Assembly (NCBI GenBank): GCA_964035575.1 | Contig: OZ037840.1 | Location: 1,835,314-1,899,313 of the forward strand | From: Rhynchopus sp. YZ270_cl-10 | Taxonomy: Eukaryota; Euglenozoa; Diplonemea; Diplonemida; Diplonemidae | Reading direction: 5' to 3' | DNA: 64,000 bases | Shown here: one piece after another, positions 31,714-43,323 of the stretch | How positions within the stretch are numbered: position 1 is the stretch's first letter | How the letters are laid out: each line of letters starts with the position of its first letter | Notes under the pieces: generated by a model | Seen by the model: the letters and a program-made list of their open reading frames with translations, nothing else | What the model was told of the DNA's origin: nothing | Database searches by the model: none | Position numbers and translations under genes: made by a program

Positions 31714-32189
31714 AACCTACCCTGGTCATCCTCTGCCTGTCTTGTCTCTGTTGTGATTGTTTGTGTTTGTGGGCGGGATCAGATGGGTGGAGGGTGTTTA
31801 CTTTGTGTTTAGCTCGGAGAAGTGGCTTACCCGCCCACTCTCTGTTATTTATTCAGTGTCATTTTTTCATTCATCCCCAAAGTTTGTAGACAGAGTCAAG
31901 GCCACCTTGGCCAAAAGGGTTTTTTCACCACACTTTTCTTTTGCTTCCATTCGTGGAAGTCTTGTTTTTCTTCTGTTCCTGGCCTGACGTGTGTTCAACA
32001 GGTGTGCTATTTTTACCAAGTGGAATCCATTTTTCTTTTTCCAGGGGAGGCACTAAAACAAACCATTCTACAGACAACAAAGCAAAGGCAATGTGTTTTT
32101 TATTCTCCCTTCCCTTCTTTTAAGTAAGGAGGATTAGGTCTTCTTTTTTTTCCTTTTTTTGCCCCAGAAGTGTGACGCCTGTGTATTCA
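31714..32189 (+). other. Intergenic spacer
   Basis: No gene or structured repeat seen; T-rich at the right end. Confidence 0.45.
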
Positions 32190-32455
32190 AATCCTAAAAA
32201 ACCTTAGTTTTTTAGTCTTTACTATAGAGATGTGCGCCACCCACACCACACACACTACACACCCACACACAGCACACCCACACACACACACACACACCCC
32301 CTCACCACCAGAGGGGATTTGACCAAAAAATCGATTTTTTTAAATAAATAGTTGCTCATCCAAAAGTGAATTTTTTGGGCTTAACGTGTTGTTTGGGGGT
32401 ATTGAGGCCCAAAAAAAAAATTTAAGACAGTCCTGTTCAAAAAATGGACTGCCAA
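32190..32455. repeat. Dispersed element, copy b (truncated)
   Basis: Matches the first ~265 bases of copy a, up to GGACTGCCAAAT, where it runs directly into the start of copy c through a shared AAAT. Confidence 0.8.
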
Positions 32456-33207
32456 ATCCTAAAAAACCTTAGTTTTTTAGTCTTTACTATAGAGATGTGC
32501 GCCACCCACACCACACACACTACACACCCACACACAGCACACCCACACACACCCACACACACACACACACACACCCCCTCACCACCAGAGGGGATTTGAC
32601 CAAAAAATCGATTTTTTTAAATAAATAGTTGCTCATCAGAAAGTGAATTTTTTGGGCTTAACGTGTTGTTTGGGGGCATTGAGGCCCAAAAAAAAATTTT
32701 TTTTCAGTCGTGTTCAGAAAATGGACTGCCAAATGACATGTGGCATTCGGCCAAAAATCAGCTTTTTTGGTCATTTTTACCTTGTAAAACATGACACTTG
32801 TGGCATGCTTCCCAGCACAGGAAAGTGCATTGAAAAACCTGAAAAAACACATCTAATATGTGATGGTCAAAAGTGCAAGATTCCTTCGTTAATGAACTTT
32901 TTGAGTACCAGTTATACCTGGAGAATATGGTCAGATCACTCTTTTGACCATCTGGCGTTTACGACAAAAACACCACTTTTTAACAGGCCACTTTACAGGC
33001 ACAAGTGAGGTTTTTTTGTACACGTTACCGTGAGCGGGCGCGCGAAGCGCGCACGCGAACGCCCCGCGGGAAGCGAATAGCTGACCGCCTGCCCAGTGTG
33101 TGAGGTGCTTACAAAAAAAACCACCTGTAAAAAAAAGTGAGGTCCTCATCACGTTTCCATGGAAGTGTCACACAAGAACGACAGGTTTTTTAGCCCGTCA
33201 CCAAATG
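32453..33207. repeat. Dispersed 0.75-kb element, copy c
   Basis: Full-length relative of copy a with the same ends (CTAAAAAAC palindrome to CACCAAATG). Its right flank is a different minisatellite, (ACCCGCAA)n. Confidence 0.8.
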
Positions 33208-33358
33208 ACCCGCAAACCCGCAAACCCGCAAACCCGCAAACCCGCAAACCCGCAAACCCGCAAACCCGCAAACCCGCAAACCCGCAAACCCGCAAACCCG
33301 CAAACCCGCAAACCCGCAAACCCGCAAACCCGCAAACCCGCAAACCCGCAAACCCGCA
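33208..33358 (-). repeat. (GCGGGTTT)n array in reverse orientation, cut by gap
   Basis: About 19 units reading ACCCGCAA on the + strand, running into the N gap. It is the only array of this unit in the window with the C-rich strand on +. Confidence 0.95.
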
Positions 33359-33558
33359 NNNNNNNNNNNNNNNNNNNNNNNNNNNNNNNNNNNNNNNNNN
33401 NNNNNNNNNNNNNNNNNNNNNNNNNNNNNNNNNNNNNNNNNNNNNNNNNNNNNNNNNNNNNNNNNNNNNNNNNNNNNNNNNNNNNNNNNNNNNNNNNNNN
33501 NNNNNNNNNNNNNNNNNNNNNNNNNNNNNNNNNNNNNNNNNNNNNNNNNNNNNNNNNN
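33359..33558. other. Assembly gap (200 N)
   Basis: Exactly 200 N, a typical fixed-size scaffold gap. Everything left of it is joined to the right side by scaffolding only. Confidence 0.99.
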
Positions 33559-34485
33559 GCAACACTAGCAGACAGTGCAGGTGTTATAGCACTCACATTC
33601 TCCTTTTGTAACTCTCTCTCATCCTGTCCAAGCAAAATGTATGAAAGATAGTCCATTTTGCAATTGAGAGTTTTGAACCTCAGGCAGTATTGTGTGATGT
33701 GTTTCAGTAGAATATTTACCTCTGCAAACTGTGCATAGCAGTACGGACATGTTTTTTCGCAGGTTGCTGCATGTGATTTCATGTTTTTAACCTCGGTGAA
33801 TTCTTCCCCACAGTGCTCACAGCAAAGTTTTCCTAAGCACGCATGATTTTCCTTCTGTGCCTGCAGAGGTGATGAAAAACTGCGCCTACAAAGAGTACAG
33901 GCAGGTTGACATTTTTTCAGATGCTCCGTCAATTTGTGAATACGTTTGTATGTAGCATCGCAATTAGGACATTTGAAACGGCCGTCTGAAGTCTTATCCA
34001 GTTTTTGCTTCTTGGGGGGTGGCACATCAGGAGTAGAAGGTGCTTCCTGAGGAGAAGGAGTAGAAGGTGCTTCCTGAAACCCACCTGTGCAGCCCTTCTG
34101 ATGATTGTGCCTCTCAAGGAAATTAGAAAACGTAATTCTGCACTTTGGACACGTTTTTTTGCATTTTTTTGAGCCTTTTTTGTGTGCTTTGAGCTGTTTA
34201 TCTACTGCAAAGCTGGCACCACAGTTTTCACAAATGAAAGGTTTCTGCTCCTGCGCACTTCTTGGTTCATCATCTCCCCTCTTCCGTTTTGTACTGCATT
34301 CTACTGTTGTAGGTTCATTGCGCTCATCTTCTGTTTTTTCCTTTTCTTCATCATCCTCTCCAGTCTGTTTTTGAAAAGCTTCTGTATCATCTTCTTCTGC
34401 CTCCTGTGTTGCTTCTTTTGTTGTCTTAGGCTTTTTGTCAGCACGCCCATCCGCAGACCCGCTCTCACTACGTTGCCTTTTCATA
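33559..34485 (-). CDS. Helitron Rep/helicase, zinc-finger N-terminus (cut by gap)
   Basis: Start ATG at 34485 (MKRQRSESGSADGR), equivalent to MKRQRSGTGSDDG at 52619 in the complete copy. An acidic/basic leader is followed by four to five C2HC/C2H2-type fingers: FICENCGASFAVDKQLKAH, KTCPKCRITFSNFLERHNH, FKCPNCDATYKRIHKLTEH and CEHCGEEFTEVKNMKSH. The last is CPYCYAQFAEVNILLKH. The frame is open to the edge of the gap, so the Rep and helicase parts are simply not assembled. The fingers align with those of the complete copy, but residues differ at roughly half of the positions. Confidence 0.85.
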
Positions 34486-35016
34486 TTATTTATGCCATGT
34501 GTTCCTATGCTAATGTATGTGAAGAAAGAAGGAATCTGGGAAACAATGTGAATAGAAATATTAATTCTCATTAAACTCTCTTTCGTTTTGGGGAAGTGTT
34601 TCCCTCTTCAGCTTATGTTGTCTTTGTATTAGCCTTCTTATTAGTGTGCCCATCATCAGATCTTTCCTCGCTTTCGTTGTCTTTTCATTTTTTTTTTTGC
34701 AAAAAGTAAAGTACCCAGACCACTGTTATGTTAGTTTTGAATAGTTGTGATAAATTGCTAGAAATTGTATTGTAGAAAATATAAAATGGTGGGTGGGAGA
34801 AAGTTTTGAGTTTTCAAGAAGGAAAATAAAAAAGTCTCACAACTAAGTTTTCAAAAAAAAATAATTAAAAAATGATCTTGAAAATTTTGACAAAAATTAA
34901 AACCAATCTGCATGTGCATTAAAAAAAGGGGAACCCATATTTTTGCGCAGGAAGAAGTAATTTGCACATTCTCTGCGATAAGAAATACCCCCAAACGAAA
35001 AAAAAAAAATTATTCT

Positions 35017-35577
35017 CTAATGATGTGCTTTATTGTGCTGGAAAAGAGCACCTTTGTGTTGAAATTCCCTTCCCCTCCAAGTACTAGAGCATTCGTGAGC
35101 ATAACACGTCTTTGCTATTTTTTCGTCTTCTGCTGCTTCGCGCTTTCTCTTTCTGTCTAGCTCCTGTTGAGTTTGAGTTGTTGAAAGTGATACTTGAAAA
35201 GTTGATACATACCTTTTTCATGTCCTGACACAGAAGGAACACTTCGTTCAGCTGTTTCTTGAGATCTGAGACAGTCTGTTTCACCTCTTTCAGCTCTTCA
35301 GTCACGCCAAGCTTTCTGCAGAAACAGGAATTTCCAATGCTGCGGCCTGTTCTGACGGAAGCACAGAGTCCTTCTGAGTTTGCTCCTCTGTTTTAACGCC
35401 TTGCTCCTGTACCTTCGTTAGTACTGTCTCCTTCTTCTGGGAGCACACTGGAATTGGTGGCAATTCCTCATTCTCATGAGGAGCTTGATCCTGCACATTG
35501 AACACCGCCAACATGCTTGGTGCATCTTTCTTCTGCACAAAGGGCACTGGCTTCCGCTTAATCTTCATGGTGTTCAT
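35017..35577 (-). pseudogene. Helitron small gene (coiled coil + C2H2), copy 1, frameshifted
   Basis: Homologous to 53148-53712. ATG at 35577 (MNTMKIKRKPVPFVQ). It differs from the intact copy by a net loss of 4 bases near 35,307, which breaks the frame between the Gln/Glu-rich first part and the coiled coil. The 49-nt intron (35164-35212, GTATGT...CAACAG) and the C2H2 exon (35017-35163) are still present and unbroken. Confidence 0.8.
35164..35212 (-). other. Spliceosomal intron (49 nt) in Helitron small gene, copy 1
   Basis: GTATGT donor at 35212 and CAACAG acceptor at 35164, same length and place as in the second copy. Confidence 0.75.
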
Positions 35578-35788
35578 AGTTTTTTGAGAAATAGTTCACC
35601 TGTTTTTGGTGTGTGAGTACAAAAGTGCTATGAAAAGAGAAATGAGGGGTGAGCCAAGTTTAATTCATTTTTCTATTCAATTTTTTCGGCATTCACATTT
35701 GTAAAAATGCAAAACCTTCAGACAATAAAAAATAAGTTCTGTTCACAACCACACCAGCCTCCTACATTTTAGCGAGCTTTCTTCTTGT

Positions 35789-35860
35789 GCGGGTTTGCGG
35801 GTTTGCGGGTTTGCGGGTTTGCGGGTTTGCGGGTTTGCGGGTTTGCGGGTTTGCGGGTTT
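35789..35860 (+). repeat. (GCGGGTTT)n array, 9 units
   Basis: Caps the 5' end of Helitron copy 1 and borders satellite unit 1. Confidence 0.95.
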
Positions 35861-37919
35861 CTAGTTATTACCGTATAGAGCACTTGTAAAGTGGCACCAG
35901 GTCTTTTATGGAAGCCTGCATCCTCCGAGCAATTCTGAGGTGATATTCCTATAGTATGGGGCCTGGAAACGACAGCCCCGACTGGGGGTGCCAGTTTGTC
36001 CTATCTGGCAATATCCAAAATGGGTGCGGCATTTCACGGCTATTTTTGTGAAGGAATTTGCGATTTTTTGTGTTTCTGAGGTGCTGGGTGTATTTGTTTT
36101 GAAAATTTCAAAATGTGAGATAACCATGATTTATGGCCAGTATCCTCATAAAATGAAGCAATTGCGACCCTGGAGGTCCATATTTGACATGTTAGGCCAA
36201 AATTAGGTGTGTAAGAGTATCGGCTTGAAAATATTTTTTTTCGTGATTTTTGGGGTCATTTTTTGGCTGGGAAAATTGGGCCACATTTAACCACAACTGC
36301 TCAAAAGGTCAAATCTGTGGCTTTAATGGACTCATTGGGAGTTTTTATGACCTGGACATGGGGGTCAGATTCCATTTTTAACATGTTGAAAATTGGTCAC
36401 AAGACCCTGAGAGAAAACCCAAGGTCAAATTGACCTTGAGTACCAGGTCAAATTTGTGTGGGAAAAATTTCCAGTACATAATGTCTGATGCTCAAAAGTA
36501 CAAAATTCCTTCGGCAATGGCTTCATATGACATTTCCATAACCTGGACATGGGGATCAGACTCCACTTTTGACGACCTAAAATTTGGTCGTACACATGTG
36601 TGAGACCCCAAAAACCAGGATTTTGACCAAAAAATTTTTCCCAGCAATTTTTGCCTACAAAAAATCGGAAAAAAAAAATTTTGATTTTGGCTCTCCGGAG
36701 TCTGTGTGTGCTGTGATGGGGTCAATTTGCGCTGAGAAATGAGTATTTTTGACCTAAAATGCGTGTATCAGTTTTTACATGATTTTTGGGTTTTTTTGGG
36801 TTTTGTGTGGGTTTTTTGGTCAGTACATAATGTCTGATGCTCAAAAATACAAAATTCCTTCGGCAATGGCTTCATATGACATTTCCATAACCTGGACATG
36901 GGGGTCAGACTCCACTTTTGACCACCTAAAATTTGGTCATACGCATGTGTGAGACCCCAAAAACCAGGATTTTGACCAAAAAATTTTTCAAGCAATTTTT
37001 GCCTGCAAAAAATCGAAAAAAAAATTTTTTGATTTTGGCTCTCCGGAGTCTGTGTGTGCTGTGATGGGGTCAATTTGCGCTGAGAAATGGGTATTTTTGA
37101 CCTAAAATGCGTGTATCAGTTTTTACATGATTTTAGAAAACAGAAAACCACCATATTTTTGACATTGATGACTAGCTTCCCAGGACAAGTCAGTACTTAG
37201 AACACTGCCGTTGTACTTCATTGGAAGCACAACGATTATCGCTTGCACACAACTTTGTCAAACATGGGAAGTCTCAAAATAAACATGCCTTCCTTAGGTT
37301 AAGATGTGTGGAAAATAGCCAAGCACACACAAGTACCATTATTTTGACACTGGTAGCAGTCTTCCCCTGAGCTGATAGTACATAACACTGTGCAAACTAT
37401 CTTATAGTCATGCAAACCTGAAAAATTAATAGCGGCGGAGCAACCACACCACAACCAGACGAGCTTGCTACATGTTGGCGAGCTTTCTTATCCCTGTGAG
37501 TAATTTTGCGGCGGATCCAAACAGCTTAACCACAAACAAATAACAACCACAGTCTCTAATATTAGCGGCGGAGCAAAATATCCTTAAACACACTAACCCT
37601 GATAAATTTAGCAGTTTTTGTCTAATTATTTAGTGGGTAAATCCTGCTACATTTCAGTGAGCTTTTCTGATAATCTATAACTGTATCAGTCATGTCAGCA
37701 GCATGCATCAATAATTCGCGGCGTAGCAACGTGCCTCATAACTATATCCTCCCTCATTTTTTCGACTTTTCCGTGGCAATTCAGGTTTCCTATGAATGAA
37801 TAGGCACATCATTTCTGAATTTGCTGAATAATACTAATCTTTTCAACACTAATTCGAGGCGGAGCCATATACCTCACAACCACACCATCCTGCCACATTT
37901 TAGCGAGCTTTCTTCTAGT
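35861..37919 (+). repeat. Satellite unit 1 (2,059 bp)
   Basis: Runs from CTAGTTATTACCGTATAG to GCGAGCTTTCTTCTAGT. It contains one diverged and two good ~349-bp monomers (36472, 36821), then about 500 bp of subrepeats pairing GCGGCGGAGC with CTACATTTTAGCGAGCTT. Its last ~45 bases match the outer 5' end of the Helitron. No coding capacity. Confidence 0.85.
36472..37135 (+). repeat. Two ~349-bp satellite monomers
   Basis: Starts (CAGTACATAATGTC) at 36472 and 36821. Each carries ACAAAATTCCTTCG, ATAACCTGGACATGGGG, TTTGACCACCTAAAATTTGG and GGCTCTCCGGAGTCTG in the same order. Confidence 0.9.
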
Positions 37920-37983
37920 GCGGGTTTGCGGGTTTACGGGTTTGCGGGTTTGCGGGTTTGCGGGTTTGCGGGTTTGCGGGTTT
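37920..37983 (+). repeat. (GCGGGTTT)n array, 8 units
   Basis: Separates satellite units 1 and 2; includes a TTTACGGG variant. Confidence 0.95.
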
Positions 37984-40042
37984 CTAGTTATTACCGTATA
38001 GAGCACTTGTAAAGTGGCACCAGGTCTTTTATGGAAGCCTGCATCCTCCGAGCAATTCTGAGGTGATATTCCTATAGTATGGGGCCTGGAAACGACAGCC
38101 CCGACTGGGGGTGCCAGTTTGTCCTATCTGGCAATATCCAAAATGGGTGCGGCATTTCACGGCTATTTTTGTGAAGGAATTTGCGATTTTTTGTGTTTCT
38201 GAGGTGCTGGGTGTATTTGTTTTGAAAATTTCAAAATGTGAGATAACCATGATTTATGGCCAGTATCCTCATAAAATGAAGCAATTGCGACCCTGGAGGT
38301 CCATATTTGACATGTTAGGCCAAAATTAGGTGTGTAAGAGTATCGGCTTGAAAATATTTTTTTTCGTGATTTTTGGGGTCATTTTTTGGCTGGGAAAATT
38401 GGGCCACATTTAACCACAACTGCTCAAAAGGTCAAATCTGTGGCTTTAATGGACTCATTGGGAGTTTTTATGACCTGGACATGGGGGTCAGATTCCATTT
38501 TTAACATGTTGAAAATTGGTCACAAGACCCTGAGAGAAAACCCAAGGTCAAATTGACCTTGAGTACCAGGTCAAATTTGTGTGGGAAAAATTTCCAGTAC
38601 ATAATGTCTGATGCTCAAAAGTACAAAATTCCTTCGGCAATGGCTTCATATGACATTTCCATAACCTGGACATGGGGATCAGACTCCACTTTTGACGACC
38701 TAAAATTTGGTCGTACACATGTGTGAGACCCCAAAAACCAGGATTTTGACCAAAAAATTTTTCCCAGCAATTTTTGCCTACAAAAAATCGGAAAAAAAAA
38801 ATTTTGATTTTGGCTCTCCGGAGTCTGTGTGTGCTGTGATGGGGTCAATTTGCGCTGAGAAATGAGTATTTTTGACCTAAAATGCGTGTATCAGTTTTTA
38901 CATGATTTTTGGGTTTTTTTGGGTTTTGTGTGGGTTTTTTGGTCAGTACATAATGTCTGATGCTCAAAAATACAAAATTCCTTCGGCAATGGCTTCATAT
39001 GACATTTCCATAACCTGGACATGGGGGTCAGACTCCACTTTTGACCACCTAAAATTTGGTCATACGCATGTGTGAGACCCCAAAAACCAGGATTTTGACC
39101 AAAAAATTTTTCAAGCAATTTTTGCCTGCAAAAAATCGAAAAAAAAATTTTTTGATTTTGGCTCTCCGGAGTCTGTGTGTGCTGTGATGGGGTCAATTTG
39201 CGCTGAGAAATGGGTATTTTTGACCTAAAATGCGTGTATCAGTTTTTACATGATTTTAGAAAACAGAAAACCACCATATTTTTGACATTGATGACTAGCT
39301 TCCCAGGACAAGTCAGTACTTAGAACACTGCCGTTGTACTTCATTGGAAGCACAACGATTATCGCTTGCACACAACTTTGTCAAACATGGGAAGTCTCAA
39401 AATAAACATGCCTTCCTTAGGTTAAGATGTGTGGAAAATAGCCAAGCACACACAAGTACCATTATTTTGACACTGGTAGCAGTCTTCCCCTGAGCTGATA
39501 GTACATAACACTGTGCAAACTATCTTATAGTCATGCAAACCTGAAAAATTAATAGCGGCGGAGCAACCACACCACAACCAGACGAGCTTGCTACATGTTG
39601 GCGAGCTTTCTTATCCCTGTGAGTAATTTTGCGGCGGATCCAAACAGCTTAACCACAAACAAATAACAACCACAGTCTCTAATATTAGCGGCGGAGCAAA
39701 ATATCCTTAAACACACTAACCCTGATAAATTTAGCAGTTTTTGTCTAATTATTTAGTGGGTAAATCCTGCTACATTTCAGTGAGCTTTTCTGATAATCTA
39801 TAACTGTATCAGTCATGTCAGCAGCATGCATCAATAATTCGCGGCGTAGCAACGTGCCTCATAACTATATCCTCCCTCATTTTTTCGACTTTTCCGTGGC
39901 AATTCAGGTTTCCTATGAATGAATAGGCACATCATTTCTGAATTTGCTGAATAATACTAATCTTTTCAACACTAATTCGAGGCGGAGCCATATACCTCAC
40001 AACCACACCATCCTGCCACATTTTAGCGAGCTTTCTTCTAGT
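37984..40042 (+). repeat. Satellite unit 2 (2,059 bp)
   Basis: Same length as unit 1 and identical at every place I compared, at an offset of 2,123 bases. A very recent tandem duplication or an assembly duplication. Confidence 0.9.
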
Positions 40043-40314
40043 GCGGGTTTGCGGGTTTGCGGGTTTACGGGTTTGCGGGTTTGCGGGTTTGCGGGTTTGC
40101 GGGTTTGCGGGTTTGCGGGTTTGCGGGTTTGCGGGTTTGCGGGTTTACGGGTTTGCGGGTTTGCGGGTTTACGGGTTTGCGGGTTTGCGGGTTTACGGGT
40201 TTGCGGGTTTGCGGGTTTACGGGTTTGCGGGTTTGCGGGTTTGCGGGTTTGCGGGTTTGCGGGTTTGCGGGTTTGCGGGTTTGCGGGTTTGCGGGTTTGC
40301 GGGTTTGCGGGTTT
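40043..40314 (+). repeat. (GCGGGTTT)n array, 34 units
   Basis: Separates units 2 and 3; interspersed TTTACGGG variants at a regular spacing suggest expansion of multi-unit blocks. Confidence 0.95.
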
Positions 40315-43099
40315 CTAGTTATTACCGTATAGAGCACTTGTAAAGTGGCACCAGGTCTTTTATGGAAGCCTGCATCCTCCGAGCAATTCTGAGGTGATAT
40401 TCCTATAGTATGGGGCCTGGAAACGACAGCCCCGACTGGGGGCGCCAGTTTGTCCTATCTGGCAATATCCAAAATGGGTGCGGCATTTCACGGCTATTTT
40501 TGTGAAGGAATTTGCGATTTTTTGTGTTTCTGAGGTGCTGGGTGTATTTGTTATGAAAATTTCAAAATGTGAGATAACCATGATTTATGGCCAGTATCCT
40601 CATAAAATGAAGCAATAGCGACCCTGGAGGTCCATATTTGACATGTTAGGCCAAAATTAGGTGTGTAAGAGTATCGGCTTGAAAATATTTTTTTTCGTGA
40701 TTTTTGGGGTCATTTTTTGGCTGGGAAAATTGGGCCACATTTAAGGACAACTGCTCAAAAGGTCAAATCAGTGGCTTTAATGGACTCATTGGGCGTTTGT
40801 ATGACCTGGACATGGGGGTCAGATTCCATTTTTAACATGTTGAAAATTGGTCACAAGACCCTGAGAGAAAACCCAAGGTCAAATTGACCTTGAGTACCAG
40901 GTCAAATTTGTGTGGAAAAAATTTCCAGTACCTAATTTCTGATGCTCAAAAGTACAAATTTCCCTCGACAATCGCTTCATATGACATTTCCATAACCTGG
41001 ACATGGGGGTCAGACTCCACTTTTGACCACCTGAAATTTGGTCATACACATGTATGAGACCCCAAAAACCAGGATTTTGACCAAAAAATTTTCCAAGCAA
41101 TTTTTGCCTACAAAAAATCGAAAAAAAAAATTTTTGATTTTGGCTCTCCGGAGTCTGTGCGTGCTGTGATGGGGTCAATTTGCGCTGAGAAATGGGTATT
41201 TTTGACCTAAAATGCATGTATCAGTTTTTACATGATTTTTGGTGTTTTTGGGGTTTTTTGGTCAGTACCTAATTTCTGATGCTCAAAAGTGCAAAATTCC
41301 TTCGACAATCGCTTCATATGACATTTCCATAACCTGGACATGGGGGTCAGACTCCACTTTTGACCACCTGAAATTTGGTCATACACATGTATGAGACCCC
41401 AAAAACCAGGATTTTGACCAAAAAATTTTCCAAGCAATTTTTGCCTACAAAAAATCGAAAAAAAAAATTTTTGATTTTGGCTCTCCGGAGTCTGTGCGTG
41501 CTGTGGTGGGGTCAATTTGCGCTGAGAAATGGGTATTTTTGACCTAAAATGCATGTACCAGTTTTTACATGATTTTTGGTGTTTTGGGAGTTTTAGGTGG
41601 GTTTTTTGGTCAGTACCTAATTTCTGATGCTCAAAAGTACAAAATTCCTTCGGCAATGGCTTCATAGGACATTTCCATAACCTGGACATGGGGGTCAGAC
41701 ACCACTTTTGACCACCTGAAAATTGGTCATACACATGTATGAGACCCCAAAAACCAGGATTTTGACCAAAAAATTTTCCCAGCAATTTTTGCCTACAAAA
41801 AATCGAAAAAAAAAATTTTTGATTTTGGCTCTCCGGAGTCTGTGCGTGCTGTGGTGGGGTCAATTTGCGCTGAGAAATGGGTATTTTTGACCTAAAATGC
41901 ATGTACCAGTTTTTACATGATTTTTGGTGTTTTGGGAGTTTTAGGTGGGTTTTTTGGTCAGTACCTAATTTCTGATGCTCAAAAGTACAAAATTCCTTCG
42001 GCAATGGCTTCATAGGACATTTCCATAACCTGGACATGGGGGTCAGACACCACTTTTGACCACCTGAAAATTGGTCATACACATGTATGAGACCCCAAAA
42101 ACCAGGATTTTGACCAAAAAATTTTCCCAGCAATTTTTGCCTGCAAAAAATCGAAAAAAAATTTTTTTGATTTTGGCTCTCCGGAGTCTGTGCGTGCTGT
42201 GATGGGGTCAATTTGCGCTGAGAAATGAGTATTTTTGACCTAAAATGCATGTATCAGTTTTTACATGTTTTTTGGTGTTTTCGGGGTTTTAGGTGGGTTT
42301 TTTGGTCAGTACATAATGTGCAATGCTCAAAAGTACAGAATTCCTTCGGGAATGGCTTCATAGGACATTTCCATAACCTGGACATGGGGGTCAGACTCCA
42401 CTTTTGACCACCTAAAATTTGGTCATACACATGTGTGAGACCCCAAAAACCAGGATTTTGACCAAAAAATTTTCCAAGCAATTTTTGCCTACAAAAAATC
42501 GAAAAAAAAAATTTTGATTTTGGCTCTCCGGAGTCTGTGCGCGCTGTGATGACACTGGTAGCAGTCTTCCCCTGAGATGATAGTACATAACACTGTGCAA
42601 ACTATCTTATAGTCATGCAAACCTGAAAAATTAATAGCAGCGGAGCAACCACACCACAACCAGACGAGCTTGCTACATGTTGGCGAGCTTTCTTATCACA
42701 GGTGAGTAATTTTGCGGCGGAGCCAAACAGCTTAACAACTACAGTCTCTTATGTGTAAATATTAGCGGCGGAGAAAAATATCCTTAAACACACGAACCTG
42801 CTAAATTTAGCAGTTTTTGTCTAAATCCTGCTACATTTCAGTGAGCTTTTCTGATAATCTATAACTGTATCAGTCATGTCAGCAGCATGCATCAATAATT
42901 CGCGGCGTAGCAACGTGCCTCATAACTATATCCTCCCTCATTTTTTCGACTTTTCCGTGGCATGTCAGGATTCCTATGAATGAATAGGTCATTTCTGAAT
43001 TTGCTGAATAATACTAATCTTTTCAACACTAATTCTCGGCGGAGCCATATACCTCACAACCACACCATCCTGCCACATTTTAGCGAGCTTTCTTCTAGT
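40315..43099 (+). repeat. Satellite unit 3 (2,785 bp)
   Basis: Same ends as units 1 and 2 but with five ~349-bp monomers (about 40926, 41263, 41611, 41959 and 42307) and a shortened subrepeat region. Periods are 337, 348, 348 and 348. Monomers 3 and 4 are nearly identical. Confidence 0.9.
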
Positions 43100-43323
43100 G
43101 CGGGTTTGCGGGTTTGCGGGTTTGCGGGTTTGCGGGTTTGCGGGTTTGCGGGTTTGCGGGTTTGCGGGTTTGCGGGTTTGCGGGTTTGCGGGTTTGCGGG
43201 TTTGCGGGTTTGCGGGTTTGCGGGTTTGCGGGTTTGCGGGTTTGCGGGTTTGCGGGTTTGCGGGTTTGCGGGTTTGCGGGTTTGCGGGTTTGCGGGTTTG
43301 CGGGTTTGCGGGTTTGCGGGTTT
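43100..43323 (+). repeat. (GCGGGTTT)n array, 28 units
   Basis: Perfect units between satellite units 3 and 4. Confidence 0.95.

Larger units (their letters stand above)
33559..35860 (-). mobile_element. Helitron copy 1, 5' part, truncated by the gap
   Basis: Minus-strand element with the same order as the complete copy at 44.6-53.9 kb: capping (GCGGGTTT)n array, small coiled-coil/C2H2 gene, ~530-bp spacer, then the zinc-finger start of the Rep/helicase gene. The coding part ends at the N gap. The sequence differs enough from the second copy to be a separate, older insertion. Confidence 0.85.

Noticed and set aside
35789-43323. CRISPR-like array of repeats and spacers
   Set aside because: Arrays are contiguous 8-base units without unique spacers, in a eukaryotic context and with no Cas genes.
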